From Trogon surrucura (Eukaryota > Chordata > Aves > Trogoniformes > Trogonidae), in the NCBI GenBank assembly GCA_020746105.1, contig CM036626.1, positions 19,023,001-19,087,000 on the forward strand: DNA of 64,000 nucleotides, in the 5' to 3' direction. Of this stretch, positions 49,936-61,224 are shown piece after piece. A program made the translations under genes and the position numbers. Below the pieces are notes generated by a model. It did no database searches. It saw only the letters and a list, made by a program, of their open reading frames with translations, and was not told where the DNA came from. The first letter of the stretch is position 1. The number at the start of each line of letters is the position of its first letter.

Positions 49936-50030
49936 AGGCTCAGACAGAACGACAAAAAGTTTGGGACCATTACGCTAAATGTCTTTATCAGTATGGATCT
50001 TAACGATTGCTTTCATCAGTAAAACCATTC
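49936..50030. other. Unique noncoding DNA
   Basis: Short stretch between the GC-rich block and the tandem repeat; nothing recognised. Confidence 0.5.
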
Positions 50031-50084
50031 TGTATACGTGAAAAAATTTGTATATGTGAAAAAATCTGTATATTGTGAAAGAGC
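50031..50084. repeat. Tandem repeat, three 18-bp units
   Basis: Units start TGTATACGTGAAAAAATT, TGTATATGTGAAAAAATC and TGTATATTGTGAAAGAGC at 50031, 50049 and 50067. The first two differ at two positions and the third is more diverged, so it is a small, ageing minisatellite. Confidence 0.85.
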
Positions 50085-51673
50085 AGCCCTGCTCATGGTG
50101 CCATTTTTAGTTGCAAAGCTAATTTTGAACAAAACATTTCAAGTTTTCTTGTTCTTTGGTGAAGTTCTTTGTAAGAAAATTCATATTTCAAGTCCTGTTG
50201 TGTACAGTCTGTCCCCTTCTCTTCTATATGCACATTGTATTTTCCTTCTCCTCCCTCTTCCATTCATAGTTTTCACAAAGACTGAAATGGAGGAAGCCAT
50301 TAAAGGTTTAAACAACTTAAGCAGTTACTTTTAAATTGTCCTAACATGTTCAAAAACCTTACCAGATTTACCCTTTGGAAGGTAGTAAAATAATTTTGAA
50401 TAGAATGTGACCAGAGAAAATGAATATGATTTTATTATTCATGAATACTTTAACCTGAATGCTTTAGTGCCTACATCTCTCTTATATCAAATTATGGCGA
50501 AACATAAAACTGTCACACTGGGGTTTGTAGATTGATATTCCCTATGGATTTCCCTTATGTTTTTCTATAGCTATCCCTGCTGCTGCTAATGGAACCGGTC
50601 CTTTGATACCTTTTCCCTTCTAGTTATGTTCTCCCTCTCTGTTGACTGCTTCGAAGCACCTTTGTGGCTGGTTGGGAGCTCCTTCTTTTCACAGCGAACA
50701 CGCAAATAACCCTTATGTATTCCCACCCACACGTATACTTTTGTGCCTAGCTTGTTCTTTCATATTTCTCTTCTTTTTTTCATATGTTCTCTCTGGGAAA
50801 TTTTTTTTTTCCCTAGATATCACACTTTAGGGTGTACTTTCGGAGTGATGTTCAGATATTTAGGTGAGCCTGCCATTAAAGTTAATGAGACATGTGGCTA
50901 AATGCCTGTGCACTGCATTAACAATACCCTTTACTGTTTATTGTCTGGTTTAGAGAAAAGGTCACATTGGCTTCTTACTCCTAGTCCTGGATCTTTACCT
51001 TCTCCTTTACATCTTAGAGGTCGCTGAAAGAAGAATATATAGCATGGGGCCTTGCAATACTTATTTTTTTTCCAGCAGGCAATATTGTTCCTTTAGCTAC
51101 ATTTTCTTTTTACGTGGAGCTATAGAAATTACAGACCTAAGAGGAACTTTTATCCCTAATTTTCAAAAGCACAGTGATGACAAGTTATTGCTGAAGCACC
51201 ACAAGATTCGCTACGGTGCTTTGTGCAGAAAATTCCACTGGAACCAGGAAGAAATATCAGATCTTCAGAGAAGGGACTTTTATCACGCTGTGTGTTTATT
51301 GAGTCGAGCGCAATAGGATTCTGGCTCTTGGCTGGGGGATAGCTTGCTTAGCCCAATATAGATAATATGTATTAACAATAAATATTTGCTGAGGCACAGT
51401 GACGATAGCGCAGGACACGTTTTCACCTGTGCCCTTGCTTGAGAATTTTGGTTTGATATTCTGCTGCTGTAGCAGGAGGAGATGACAGCAACACAGGCTT
51501 CATCTAAGGTGGGAGGGGACAGAAAAAAGAGCTGCGACTTCGTGGCTGTGTCCAGTGAAGTGAGTACAAACAGTTCCAGACCCTTCATCCGGGCTTGGGT
51601 TAGAGTAGCATCTGATTGATCAAGAAATTAGTATTACTAAACAATGTTACTAAATGTTCTAAATAATAAATGT
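50085..51673. other. Unique noncoding DNA
   Basis: No gene or repeat is recognised. The frames at 50038-50334 and 51044-51316 have no recognisable domains. Confidence 0.5.
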
Positions 51674-51725
51674 TATTTCATTTCCTTGCGCCTTAGTCTT
51701 CTCATGGGGATTATGATATTTAAGT
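51674..51725 (+). mobile_element. MIR-like SINE fragment
   Basis: TTATTTCATTTCCTTGCGCC, TTAGTCTTCTCATGGGGATT and ATGATATTTA follow the MIR core/tail order (cttcctgtgcctcagtttcctcat...ggggataatgatattt), lacking the 'ctgtaaaa' segment. It is sense-oriented, short and old. Confidence 0.5.
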
Positions 51726-52793
51726 CTTGGCAAACATGAGCAGAGAGCCTAAGGTGAGACATGCAGTAAATGCAATCTTTGTAATGTGAGCAAGAGTCCA
51801 GCTTTAGATCTCTTTCCATTCATCGCATTAGCCCAGAGGTAATCTCTGTACTCTATTATAATGGAACTTCCCTGGTATAATGAGAAGTTAGCTATTCAAT
51901 ACAGTCCTCATCAACACTGTATTTTTTTCATGTTTCTAAAGCTCAGTAGAAAATGGCATTAACCATTGTGTTGAGTCAAGGAGCTTAAGTACAGCAAGGT
52001 TAAACACAGCTTTTGCACTAAAGGAAAAAGAGACGTAGATTAAAATTCTGAAGTAAAAAAAAAAAGTTAGAGAAACGCATTGGGTGAAATGAAACATCAA
52101 AATTAAATGACTAGCATGGGTGGATGAAGTTCAATATAAGTAGGAGTGTTTAAGATGAGAAGCTTTTTATCCAACAGTGAATTGGCTAATGATGTTGCTA
52201 ATGTGGGATCCTACAGTTGACAGTTTGTTTCTGAAGGCAGATACTGTCCTAATGTTGCTGCTTTGAGAGCTACAATTCTGTAAAAAGAACTTGCCATTCA
52301 TCAGTGCATATCATCAATCATTATGCAGTCATTTTTGTACTTCTTTATGTTGTGAGCAATCGAGGGGAGTGGAGAGATGTATTTTTATACGAGACGGGCT
52401 GAGAGATGCACACAGCCCAGACTCTGACCAATGTTCTCCTTTAAGTGGTCCTTTGAGGAATAAAGAGGTAAAAATCTGAAAGAGCTGATAGAGAAAACCA
52501 AGTATCTGATCAAAAGGATTTCCAGACAGACAGCAATGTTTGCTAATTTTCTCTGGCAGCAAGGTGAACTCTGATACTGTACGGGCAGAAGTATTATTTT
52601 GACTATTTTACTCTTTTTGCAGGGAAAGCACAAGTATTCCATGGCAGAAGGGAGGAAATAATTAATTGCTTAATTAATAATGGTGCCATTAATATGCTTA
52701 TTACTCATTTCCTCTGCAGGATCACACAGGTGTTCCAGTTGTAGACTAAAGAGCTGATGTGCTGGGCTCTGTACATGCACTGAATAAAATGGA
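51726..52793. other. Unique noncoding DNA
   Basis: No gene or repeat is recognised. Confidence 0.5.
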
Positions 52794-52808
52794 TTTTTTT
52801 TTTTTTTT
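52794..52808. repeat. Poly(T) tract, 15 T
   Basis: A pure T15 run. It lies inside the longest open frame of the window (52670-53140, minus strand, 156 codons), where it reads as a lysine run. This argues against that frame being real. Confidence 0.85.
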
Positions 52809-53232
52809 GCAGGAACAGTGTTCACTAAACACAATGCCCTCAAAAAGCTCTGCGTTTTCTTTCCCAGAACCTCTCCAAGGACAGCTGCCCTTGCTATGGG
52901 AGGAGCTATCCTACATGTTCCCACAGAGTCGTTGTCTACCCCGTTTTCTCCAGCATTTCTGCGAAATGCTGCGTAAATGAAATCAGCATCCAGCTCTGGG
53001 TTTTTGATATAAAGAAAAAAACACGTCTTCTGTTTCCAGCCATGATGAGCCCCTCTTTGAAGACTGGTTGGTTCACTTGAATTCTCGTGGCACAGTTCCC
53101 TGACGTCTGCTAGTATAGTGACACGTGCAGAGGAGGGCAATTATTTCAGATCCACCAATGTGGTTTGGGAACTGAAGTTCTGACGTGAAGAAGGATATGG
53201 GAATTACAGCTGGGCGGGTGATGAATTGTGAA
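52809..53232. other. Unique noncoding DNA within an unsupported long frame
   Basis: The minus-strand frame spanning 52670-53140 has no recognised motif, signal peptide or splice context. I treat it as chance. Confidence 0.45.
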
Positions 53233-53255
53233 CAAAGCGTTTTTTCAACGCTTTG
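53233..53255. repeat. Perfect 9-bp inverted repeat, 5-bp spacer
   Basis: CAAAGCGTT (53233-53241) and AACGCTTTG (53247-53255) flank TTTTC. The left arm sits in GAACAAAGC, a SOX/TCF-type core, so the dyad offers two opposed sites. It could alternatively be a simple hairpin. Confidence 0.65.
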
Positions 53256-53890
53256 GAATTTTCAATTCAATACCGTAGTAGTGTTGATTTATATGTGACT
53301 ACATCATATTAATTTAGAGTGGTATTCTGCACGTTTTCTACGTTTTTCAGTAGATAATTTTTCCAATTAGACTGCTGCTCACAGTCCAACTGTAGTCCTT
53401 AGTTCCCACGTAGGCACAGAAGTGAAACCTTCTTTAATTTTAAAGACCCCTCTTTACATTCTGCCTGCCCCATCTTAGGTACGTCCCTCAGATGGTGATA
53501 GGGAGCAGCCTTAAATTTGATCAAGAAGTTGGCTACAATGCAGCCCTGCAGTTTAAATGCCATGACATTTTGTAGTTATTAACGTAAGAACATTAAATTA
53601 AAATTATGTTCCACAGGGATGGTAGCTTTGTATGGCTTGGGAGAATTCACTTGCTTACTCAATGATACTCCAAGAGTTTAAGCTGATTACATCTACAGTT
53701 ACTACATTCTTGCCAGGGGTACCACTCTTTGAGACAAAACCAGGAGTCAAATTTTGCTCCAAGAGGCTCTGACAGCTCCTCCGGATTCTTCCTAGCCCTT
53801 GTGACCATACCTAACCCCCATCGGCTGGGAGCCAGAGGAATCACACGAGTAAAAATTCTATGGCCGCTGCTTCAAATAGCCCAATGCTTG
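53256..53890. other. Unique noncoding DNA
   Basis: No gene is supported. Overlapping frames at 53659-54025 have no recognisable domains. Confidence 0.45.
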
Positions 53891-53975
53891 GACCCATTCT
53901 CAGCTGGTGTAAATTTGCATTGGCCTCATTGCCTTTCATGCAGCTCCGACAATTTACATCAGCTCAGAGCTGCCC
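53891..53975. repeat. Ancient palindromic interspersed repeat (sauropsid type)
   Basis: The left arm CTCAGCTGGTGTAAATT (from 53899) and the right arm AATTTACATCAGCTCAGAG (53951-53969) are near-exact reverse complements over about 15 bases. The inner segment passes through CATTGG, CTCATTG and GCAGCTCC. I recognise the 'cagctggtgtaaat...ccattga...atttacaccagctga' architecture from abundant palindromic repeats of turtles, crocodilians and birds. The class is unresolved; it is probably a short nonautonomous element or part of a larger one. It is old and degenerate. Confidence 0.6.
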
Positions 53976-56463
53976 TGTTGAGTTCTGAATGGCTTGAAAA
54001 TGAACGCAAATCTCAGCTTCGCTGAGGGTGGATATTTAAATGTGTATACGCCACTCAGTACCCTATGATTAAAACTTATTGCAGTTAAACAAACAGGCGT
54101 ACTCCTAGCTTTCGTGTGCAGTGATTCATGCCCCAAAAATGGAGTGCTGGCTTTTGGTTATTTGTTACCATCAGATAATCTAAGAGCTCTGCTAAAACTG
54201 GTATATTGTTTCTATAGTTATTATGAAATAGGAGCTGTTGTTTTGCAGTAAATTGGAAACTATAACTTGTGCTTTGATTAATCTCTTTCTCGGAAACATG
54301 GAGGTCATCCCTAACTTCCAGATATTTCTATTCTCCATGTATATTAATTTCTGGTAGCCTGGGGTTTAATACATATTTCTCTGTTTCATTTCCACAATTA
54401 ATGGTTGTAAGACAACACAGATAAAAATGCAAACGAACAACTTATCTTTATGCTTTTCAACTGGATGTTTACAACTGCAGTTACAGTGAGCTTTTAAAAC
54501 TGCCCAAACAGCTTTTCCTGCAGATATGAAAATTATAAAGATACCTTTATAAATTACGGATTTTAAAAACTGCTGTCATTTTAAATGGCTATATTTTTCA
54601 TCTTTATTGAAACTGTTTTGAGTATAAATGTAACATAGTTTTTCTTTTTTTTTTTTCTTTTTGTAATTCCAGAGTAGTACGTGATATTAGCATAAAGAGA
54701 AGCCCATATACATATAAATATGTATGGGTTGGTTTTTTTTTTCATTTCCTTTGCAAAGATTATGTAGTAGAGACCCATAAGGCTGAGCATTTCTTGCAAT
54801 CGTTGCCTCTAAGTTCTCCTCCCAGATGCACCGCTGTGACAACATCCTGGATCCGAATGCGAGAAGGAAAACACAAGAAAATTGTGGATCTTGACAAAAA
54901 CTCGGGGCTGTTGCAGCTGCAGCATAATAGGGGCACTGGGAAATTAAAACTTTTTGGTTTTCCCTGAGCTGCACTTCTACAGCTGGCAGTGAGAACTTAA
55001 TTTCTGATTATGTGTTAGTTAAAAAAGAGCTAATACAGTTGGGAAAAGTATGTTCAAACAAGCCGATAAAGTTTTCATTTACCTTCTTGCAACTAGAACA
55101 AGAACTGAACTTGGGCAAATCTAACAAGGAAGCCATGAACAATGGAGACCCATGGACTATGTTTAAAATATGGGGTTTTTTTTCCTGTCCTTTTTGACAA
55201 GGAACCTTCTATTGCTGAGGTGGGTTTTCACTCAAGTAACAGATTGCTTCTTCAAAAGGTTTTACAGCTACAGTACATGAAAAACATGAGCTCTTGATTC
55301 ATCCAGACTAGCTTCATGTCTACAGATTTTTGATGTGGCCTCTGAGTGTGTGTTGGTAGCACAGCTTGAATTTATGCTCTGCATGAGTACGGGCCAGAGG
55401 ATATAACACTCTGCCAGAGGCTCCGGGACAAAATCAGCCTGGTACTAGAATCTACGAGTAGACAACAGTGACGGGACGAATCCTCCATAGTCCATTCTCC
55501 TCTGCAGGTTTTCACATCTTCACTGTGAGTCAAACTAACCTAAGTGGGTGGCAAAGAAGATTTACCCTATGGTGGGAGCCAGGCTACCAGAAAACAATAG
55601 CAGAGATGTAACTTCAGAAACGACACTTGCAAGGCAAGTTCTCGAAGTAATGGACATCTTGTTGTGGCACGTGGTTTGCAGTGCACGATCTGTGTGTCTG
55701 AGGAGTTTTGGTAGAATAAATTCCTCACTTCAGTACGCTGCATGTTGTGTTTTACCAAAAGCATTTTCATAGAAAATTATATTGTTACTATCGGTCTTTT
55801 CAGGTGATTAATTATGCTGTTATGCATTCCTGGATGTCTGTATATTTGCTCATTTTATCTGTCAATCCAAAGTTTTTGTGCTTGCTCAGCTTATCAGTGA
55901 GGTCTTTGGAAGCAGTAATGCCCAAGGCTGCGTGCTGGGCAAGAGGTAGCTGCGAGTCTAAATTCAGAAGCTAGATATTAATATACTTATTTCACATCAG
56001 GGAAAACAAGATAACTATATCCATGAGTGTGGCATGCAGAGAGAGGAGCATCTCTGACAACACATAACCTCGCGGTGTACTTACACCTCCCTGCCTTGAA
56101 CATAGGCTCATCATCTGCCTTTGAACTCCAGCAGTAACGTTAAAAGTTGAGTCGAAGGTGGAAAGAAATTAAAGCGTACAAGGAGCATCTTCCTTAGGCA
56201 ATTAGGGGGTGAGAAAAGCAATAAAGTGTATACAGAAGGAAAGGTTGGCTGAGGCAAACAGAATCTCGTGGCAGCACTCAGGGGGCTGTTTTATGTAAAA
56301 AGAGACAGGTAGTGAATACTTTGAGTGCTGTGTAGTAGTGTACGGAGCAGTGTATCCAACACTTGAACCCAGGAAATCAAACCCAGTATTGCATCCTTTT
56401 TATTTGTTTTCAGATATTAATAGCTAATGGTATTAGAGCTGGCATCACGGCCACAGGTAGGCT
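53976..56463. other. Unique noncoding DNA
   Basis: No gene or repeat is recognised. There are short T-runs near 54645 and 54731. The six bases TAGGCT at 56458-56463 recur after the SINE (56643-56648) and may be its target-site duplication. Confidence 0.5.
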
Positions 56464-56642
56464 TAAGGATGTTTTAGCTCACTCGGTTGAGTGTGGTGCT
56501 GAAACACCAAAGGTCACGGGTTCGATTCCCGTTCAGTCCCCATGTGTTGCCTGATCTAGTTGAGAGGCGTCCCTGCCCATGACAGGGAGGTTGGATTAAA
56601 TGATCTCTAAGGTCCCTTCCAGCCTGGGCCATTCTATGATTC
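56464..56642 (+). mobile_element. tRNA-Ile-derived SINE with CR1 tail (TguSINE1-like)
   Basis: The head (about 56467-56541) follows tRNA-Ile: an A-box-like TAGCTCACTCGG, GAGTGTGGTGCTGA (anticodon-arm region), an AAAGGTCACGG variable/T-arm and a perfect B-box GGTTCGATTCC (56519-56529). It then joins a CR1 3' tail: TGCCTGATCTAGTTGAGAGG, CCCTGCCCATGACAGGGAGG, TTGGATTAAATGATCTCTAA, GGTCCCTTCCAGCC and ATTCTATGATTCT. Such SINEs are transcribed by RNA polymerase III and copied by the CR1 reverse transcriptase, which recognises the shared tail. The head cannot be a working tRNA, because the acceptor ends (GGATGTT / CAGTCCCC) do not pair well and the anticodon region is altered. TAGGCT flanks both ends. 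Confidence 0.85.
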
Positions 56643-56648
56643 TAGGCT

Positions 56649-59600
56649 GGTCGGCCTTTTAGGTGGTTTCTTATTATTTTAGGTCAGTATTTCCACGTAG
56701 GCTTCCACTGTGTGTGTGCTGGCAACCACAATAGTCCCTAGTTGAGCTGGCAGCGAGGTAACTCCATTTGCCTGTGATTTCACTTTGGTGGCAAGATGTG
56801 TGTTAGAGTTCTGCATGATAATAAGAGTTCTGCAGAATTTTTGGTACAGATTTCTCATCCCCTTTTGTGGCAACTTCAGCTGAGCACTGGAAGCCACATT
56901 AAGCATTTGGCTTACAGCTAGAACGAAAAGAATCTACATTTCTTCTCTCTTTTTTTCTGATCGTATCTTTGATATGGCAAAATTCTAGTCCTGAGGACTT
57001 AGTTGCCAAGTTCCTGGTTGTTGGGGGTAAAGAAGGGGAGAGACACTAAGCCCAAAATTTCAAAGGGAAGAAAAGAAACAGAAGGAATAGACACAGACTT
57101 TCTATTTTTTTTTCTTTCTTAAGCAGCTTTATTAATAAAGGAGTCTAAATTCTTTTATTTTGGAAGAATGGCTAGTGAGCCTGAAAATGGTACCTTATTG
57201 TATTTACTAGAGTATTTACCACAAGATTATGTTTTCTTTTCTGTCTTTGAGTTTAACAGTACCATCTGTCAAAAATATTAGTAATGGAGAAATACACTGG
57301 ATAAGGCAAAAGTAACTACTTTCCTTTGGTCTAATTTACAAGAGCTTGAGCAAATCAAGTTCCCAGGCAAAATTGAAACTTTTTTTGTATCATCTTTCCT
57401 TTAGTATCCTCTGCAGAATATAATAAAATCTGCTCTAGGTAGGTAACAAGTAACGTATGTATACGCATGCATTTTGCTTTTATGTTGTTTTTCAGAGTTT
57501 GCAAATGAGTTTGCTGCTTCTTGTCTTCCTGACAACCTTTGGGCTAATGTTAACACCAGAACTCCATCTATAGATAACTGCACAGCCTTTTCAAGCTGTC
57601 ACTGCATTCTTCCCACCATCTGTTTGCCATCCCAAAAGACTGGCAAGGTTCTATAGGCCTTCTGTACGCGAGGATTATGTACTACTTGCTCACCAGCTCT
57701 GAAACAAGCTTCCAAGCTTGTTGGTCGTTGCTGGGTTTTTGTCTGTAACACTTTGAATGGGAGGCAATTCTATTTGTTCCTCAGTCCTTTTGCAAGCTTC
57801 CAGGTCTTTCTGGTGTTTCTGTGACAGTGTGTTCCCATTCAGTGCAGCGATTGCAGAAGTTTTACAGGGATGCCCAGGTTCTGGAATAAGATGAGTTTGC
57901 TGCGAGCAAACAAGCAAAAAAAAATGTACCAGTTTCCCAGTCTGCTTTTTACTCTTACTGCGGGTTGCTTGGCAATGAGCCTCCCTGAAGCTGGGAAAGA
58001 ATATCACTGCAGCACCAAAATTCTCTCTAAAGCCCAGTCAATGGTGTAAATTCAGGGACGCCGTTTCCTCTTAGTAGGAAAGGGCACTCGCGTTGGTTTA
58101 GATTTTTAAACTTGCACGCTAAATAAACTGTGAGGAAATTCCATCTTTATAGGTTGGCTCTTGGAGAAATGAGTTTTGGAATTAAGTCCACTAGAATTTA
58201 TGCTCGAATACTGCTTCCAGTTTCTGCTTCTTGCTGGATGTAAATATTTAGGATGTGTTCTGCACACCAGATTTGATGTACTAGAGAATATAATGTAACT
58301 ACCGAAATACAGGTTTTCCTTATTGTTCTACATACACCATCATTTATATCATTTGCAATAATACCCTAGTTACATAAATATGTAACAACAAATAGTCTCT
58401 GTGCATTAAGCAGGAAAATTCAAAGCCTCTGAAACCATGTGAGGTATTCCTGCTTAGTGCTTGCTTTCTGTTAGTAGAAAATGGTGGTTACCATTTTAAT
58501 GATCTTCCTTTGCAAGTAACCTAATTATCTCAAACCGACTTTCTGAGAACTACTTTTGTCTGGGGGAGTGGAAAGAGAAAAACAGGAAAGAGAACATTGA
58601 GTTCATTTGAGGTACACACATCTATCTGCAATGTTATTGGTCATCTCCACCATTTTTTTCGGGGATTTTATATAACACTGCCTCTCTCAGGCTCCTCCAA
58701 TTGCTCTGTGTGCCTCCATCCTTTTCTTTCCTGACTTGAAATAGCAAGAAAAGGATTTTTTTTCTATTTCTAGTAAAGGTTCTTAACTTACAAATTTGTA
58801 AAATAGCATTACAATTCAGTAGAGGAGGTAAGATTGTCTCCCTTGTTTGTTTCTTAACAGTCTTTAACCTCAAAATGAAATAAAATTCTGATCTTCCATG
58901 AAGCCTGCTTAGAGACTTTATGGCTGTTAAATCTATTATGTTGTTATCAGTGGCTTGAGTCTTCAGTAATGTCACGGTGTACTTGGAAATGTTTTTCCTT
59001 CATATACACTGAGTTTTGTTTTCTTCAGCTAAACTTGATGTGAAGGAGTGCAGTCTCTTTGTCAACAAAATGAGGAATTTCTCTGACAATGTGAATGTTT
59101 TCTGTATGACCACGCTGGGTAGTTTCTGAGTTAAGGACCGTAACAACAACAAAAAAGAAGAATGCACTACTCAAGGTAAGGCACTGTAGAAATATCTCAA
59201 AGTCCATGCCCACTATTTTTTAATCTTTCTAAATGAAATAAGAGTTTTGGGGTGTTATTGGGGTTTTTGAGAAAGTTGGTCTTGCTCAGGCAGCCATGGC
59301 AGGGTGGAAGGGTTTAACTGATACAGTAATGTAGGTAGGCTTTCCTACTTTTAAAATAATTTTTGTTTAAATGGTTTATTCCCCTGGTAGAAACAAATAA
59401 AGTCAGTTTAAAGGTGGTATTTTAGCTATTATATTTCCCAGTGGTCACAGTCTCATGAAGAGGAATACATCAGCTGTTGACTTCCATCAGACCTACCTAT
59501 AAATGTGCTAAATGCAGATACGAGCAGCGTGCCAGCTAAGGAGTAGAGGTGGAGGATTCTTGCCAAGAGGCTTGACATTTACAGGAATACACTTAAAGAC

Positions 59601-60904
59601 AAGGAGGTGGTAGCCTTAAACCATTAGATTAGCGTCAAGTTTATCAGGAAAAAAACATCTCACAAGAGTTTCATCTAATGTTCTGTTTATCAACAACTAA
59701 TCCCCCTACAAGAATAGCTAATGCAAGTACTCGAGCAAAATAAACCACCTAAGCACACATAGCCCCTCTAAAGGAATGTAATAAGGCAAAAATCACATCC
59801 AAAATTATGTTAGTATATGTGCAAAAAAGTCACATTAAGAAAAAGGGAGTAAAAATACTCTAGAGTAAATTTCTTGTATAGGCTTGGTGTTGGATTTGAG
59901 GTTTATGCCTATCCAAACACACTTTTTAGAAGTCAGATTGTGTTCAGATGTTATCTCATTATGGTAGAAGTCATATGAAGTAGTCTAACTTGAGAACATT
60001 TCTTTTTCAGCGGTTCATTTAATATTTAAAAATAAATGGTGTCACTTGAAAATACTTTTCAACGAATTTGCACCAGGGCTAAAACAGTTTTTCTGTCTGT
60101 ATTTCTACTACTGAAATACTGCACAACAGGTCGTGTATTATTCCTGCAGTGATTAAAGGTAAGTGGGGATAGTGTCTGAAATCAGCCAGGTCCGGGTTTG
60201 CTGCTCTGGTTTCAAAGGTTGACACTCGTTCTGTGTGTGTCACAGGGGCACAGGACAGAGTTCTGTTACCTGCCGAACACCTCCTGTGATGTCTGCGGCA
60301 ATAAAATTTTCTCTTTCATGATGAAAATCACCTTTAAAAAAAGAGACAGATAAAGAAAACAGAAATGACTCCGTCATGAAAGCAGCAAAAGAGGATCGGC
60401 AGCAAGCTGTTCACTAGTGAGTCAAACCAGTCTGAAAAAAAAAATCACTTTTTATGCCTGCATCTAGCTCTTTTTAATTATACTATCACTTTAATCACAC
60501 CTGCTGTCTGACATCCCATTATGTGCATTCCAGCATTGCCAGAGAGGAAAGTTTTCAACTCGAGGAAATAAAACCTGATTTCTGAGTAGTCTGGTATTAC
60601 CTACTGTTCTTGTGATACTGAAACTCTTTTGAGCTGTCCCTGGGGGGACAAAGAGAAGAAAAGTAAAACTTTTCCCCTTTTTTTTGCTGTTCTTGATGGG
60701 AGGTAGATACACTTTAAAGTGACAGATCCAAAATCTAAAGAGACTTTTGAGCCTTTTTTCTTATCGAGCCCATAACAGGTAGGTACTCACAATTAAACAG
60801 CTGGGGTTTTTTTTGGGGTTTGTGTTTGTTTTAACTACAGCCATAATCCAGCAAATTCACTCCAAAACATCCAATTTCACCTAAATCCCCAGTATTTCAG
60901 ACTG
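56649..60904. other. Unique noncoding DNA
   Basis: No gene or recognised repeat. Frames such as 57690-58007 and 58634-58975 (minus, 105 and 113 codons) have no recognisable domains. Confidence 0.5.
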
Positions 60905-61115
60905 CTTCAGGCTCTAGGAACTTGATCTCAGGCAAGCTACTTTACCCCCTCTGTGTCCATCTTCATAATTTGGTAAATGGGAGTAAGAAAATTTCAAGGA
61001 TTTCTGTTTTCTTGAGGGAAGGGAGGTTGAAGGAGTGTTGAACTATATTGCTATCATAACCTGCCTTCTTTACAAATAATTATCATCTCTGGGAGGGTTG
61101 CTGTAAAAGGAATTC
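60905..61115 (+). mobile_element. MIR-family SINE fragment
   Basis: CTTGATCTCAGGCAAGCTAC, TTTACCCCCTCTGTGTCCAT, CTTCATAATTTGGTAAATGG and GAGTAA (60921-60986) follow the MIR core (gggcaagtcacttaacctctctgtgcctca...tcatctgtaaaatgggaataa). About 95 bases on, GGGAGGGTTGCTGTAAAAGG (61091-61110) matches the distal MIR block (catagggttgttgtgaggatt), the gap being diverged or inserted sequence. It is an ancient SINE common to amniotes, in sense orientation. Confidence 0.65.
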
Positions 61116-61207
61116 TTACAGCAATTTGCTAAAATCAAGCATCATTTAGGTATTAAAAACTGAACACCAGTGGCAAAGCTTAGGACAGCGGCAAAGAAAA
61201 AAAATCC

Positions 61208-61224
61208 TTTTTTTTTTTTTTTTT
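61208..61224. repeat. Poly(T) tract, 17 T
   Basis: A T17 run preceded by an A-rich stretch (61195-61204). On the minus strand it would be a poly(A) stretch, but no retrocopy is recognised beside it. Confidence 0.8.

Noticed and set aside
52670-53140. Longest open frame (minus strand, 156 codons)
   Set aside because: It reads through a T15 tract as lysines and has no recognised motif, signal peptide or splice context. An open frame of this length is expected occasionally by chance in 64 kb.
56467-56541. Functional tRNA-Ile gene
   Set aside because: The acceptor and anticodon regions are altered and the head is fused to a CR1 tail, so it is a SINE head and not a tRNA gene.
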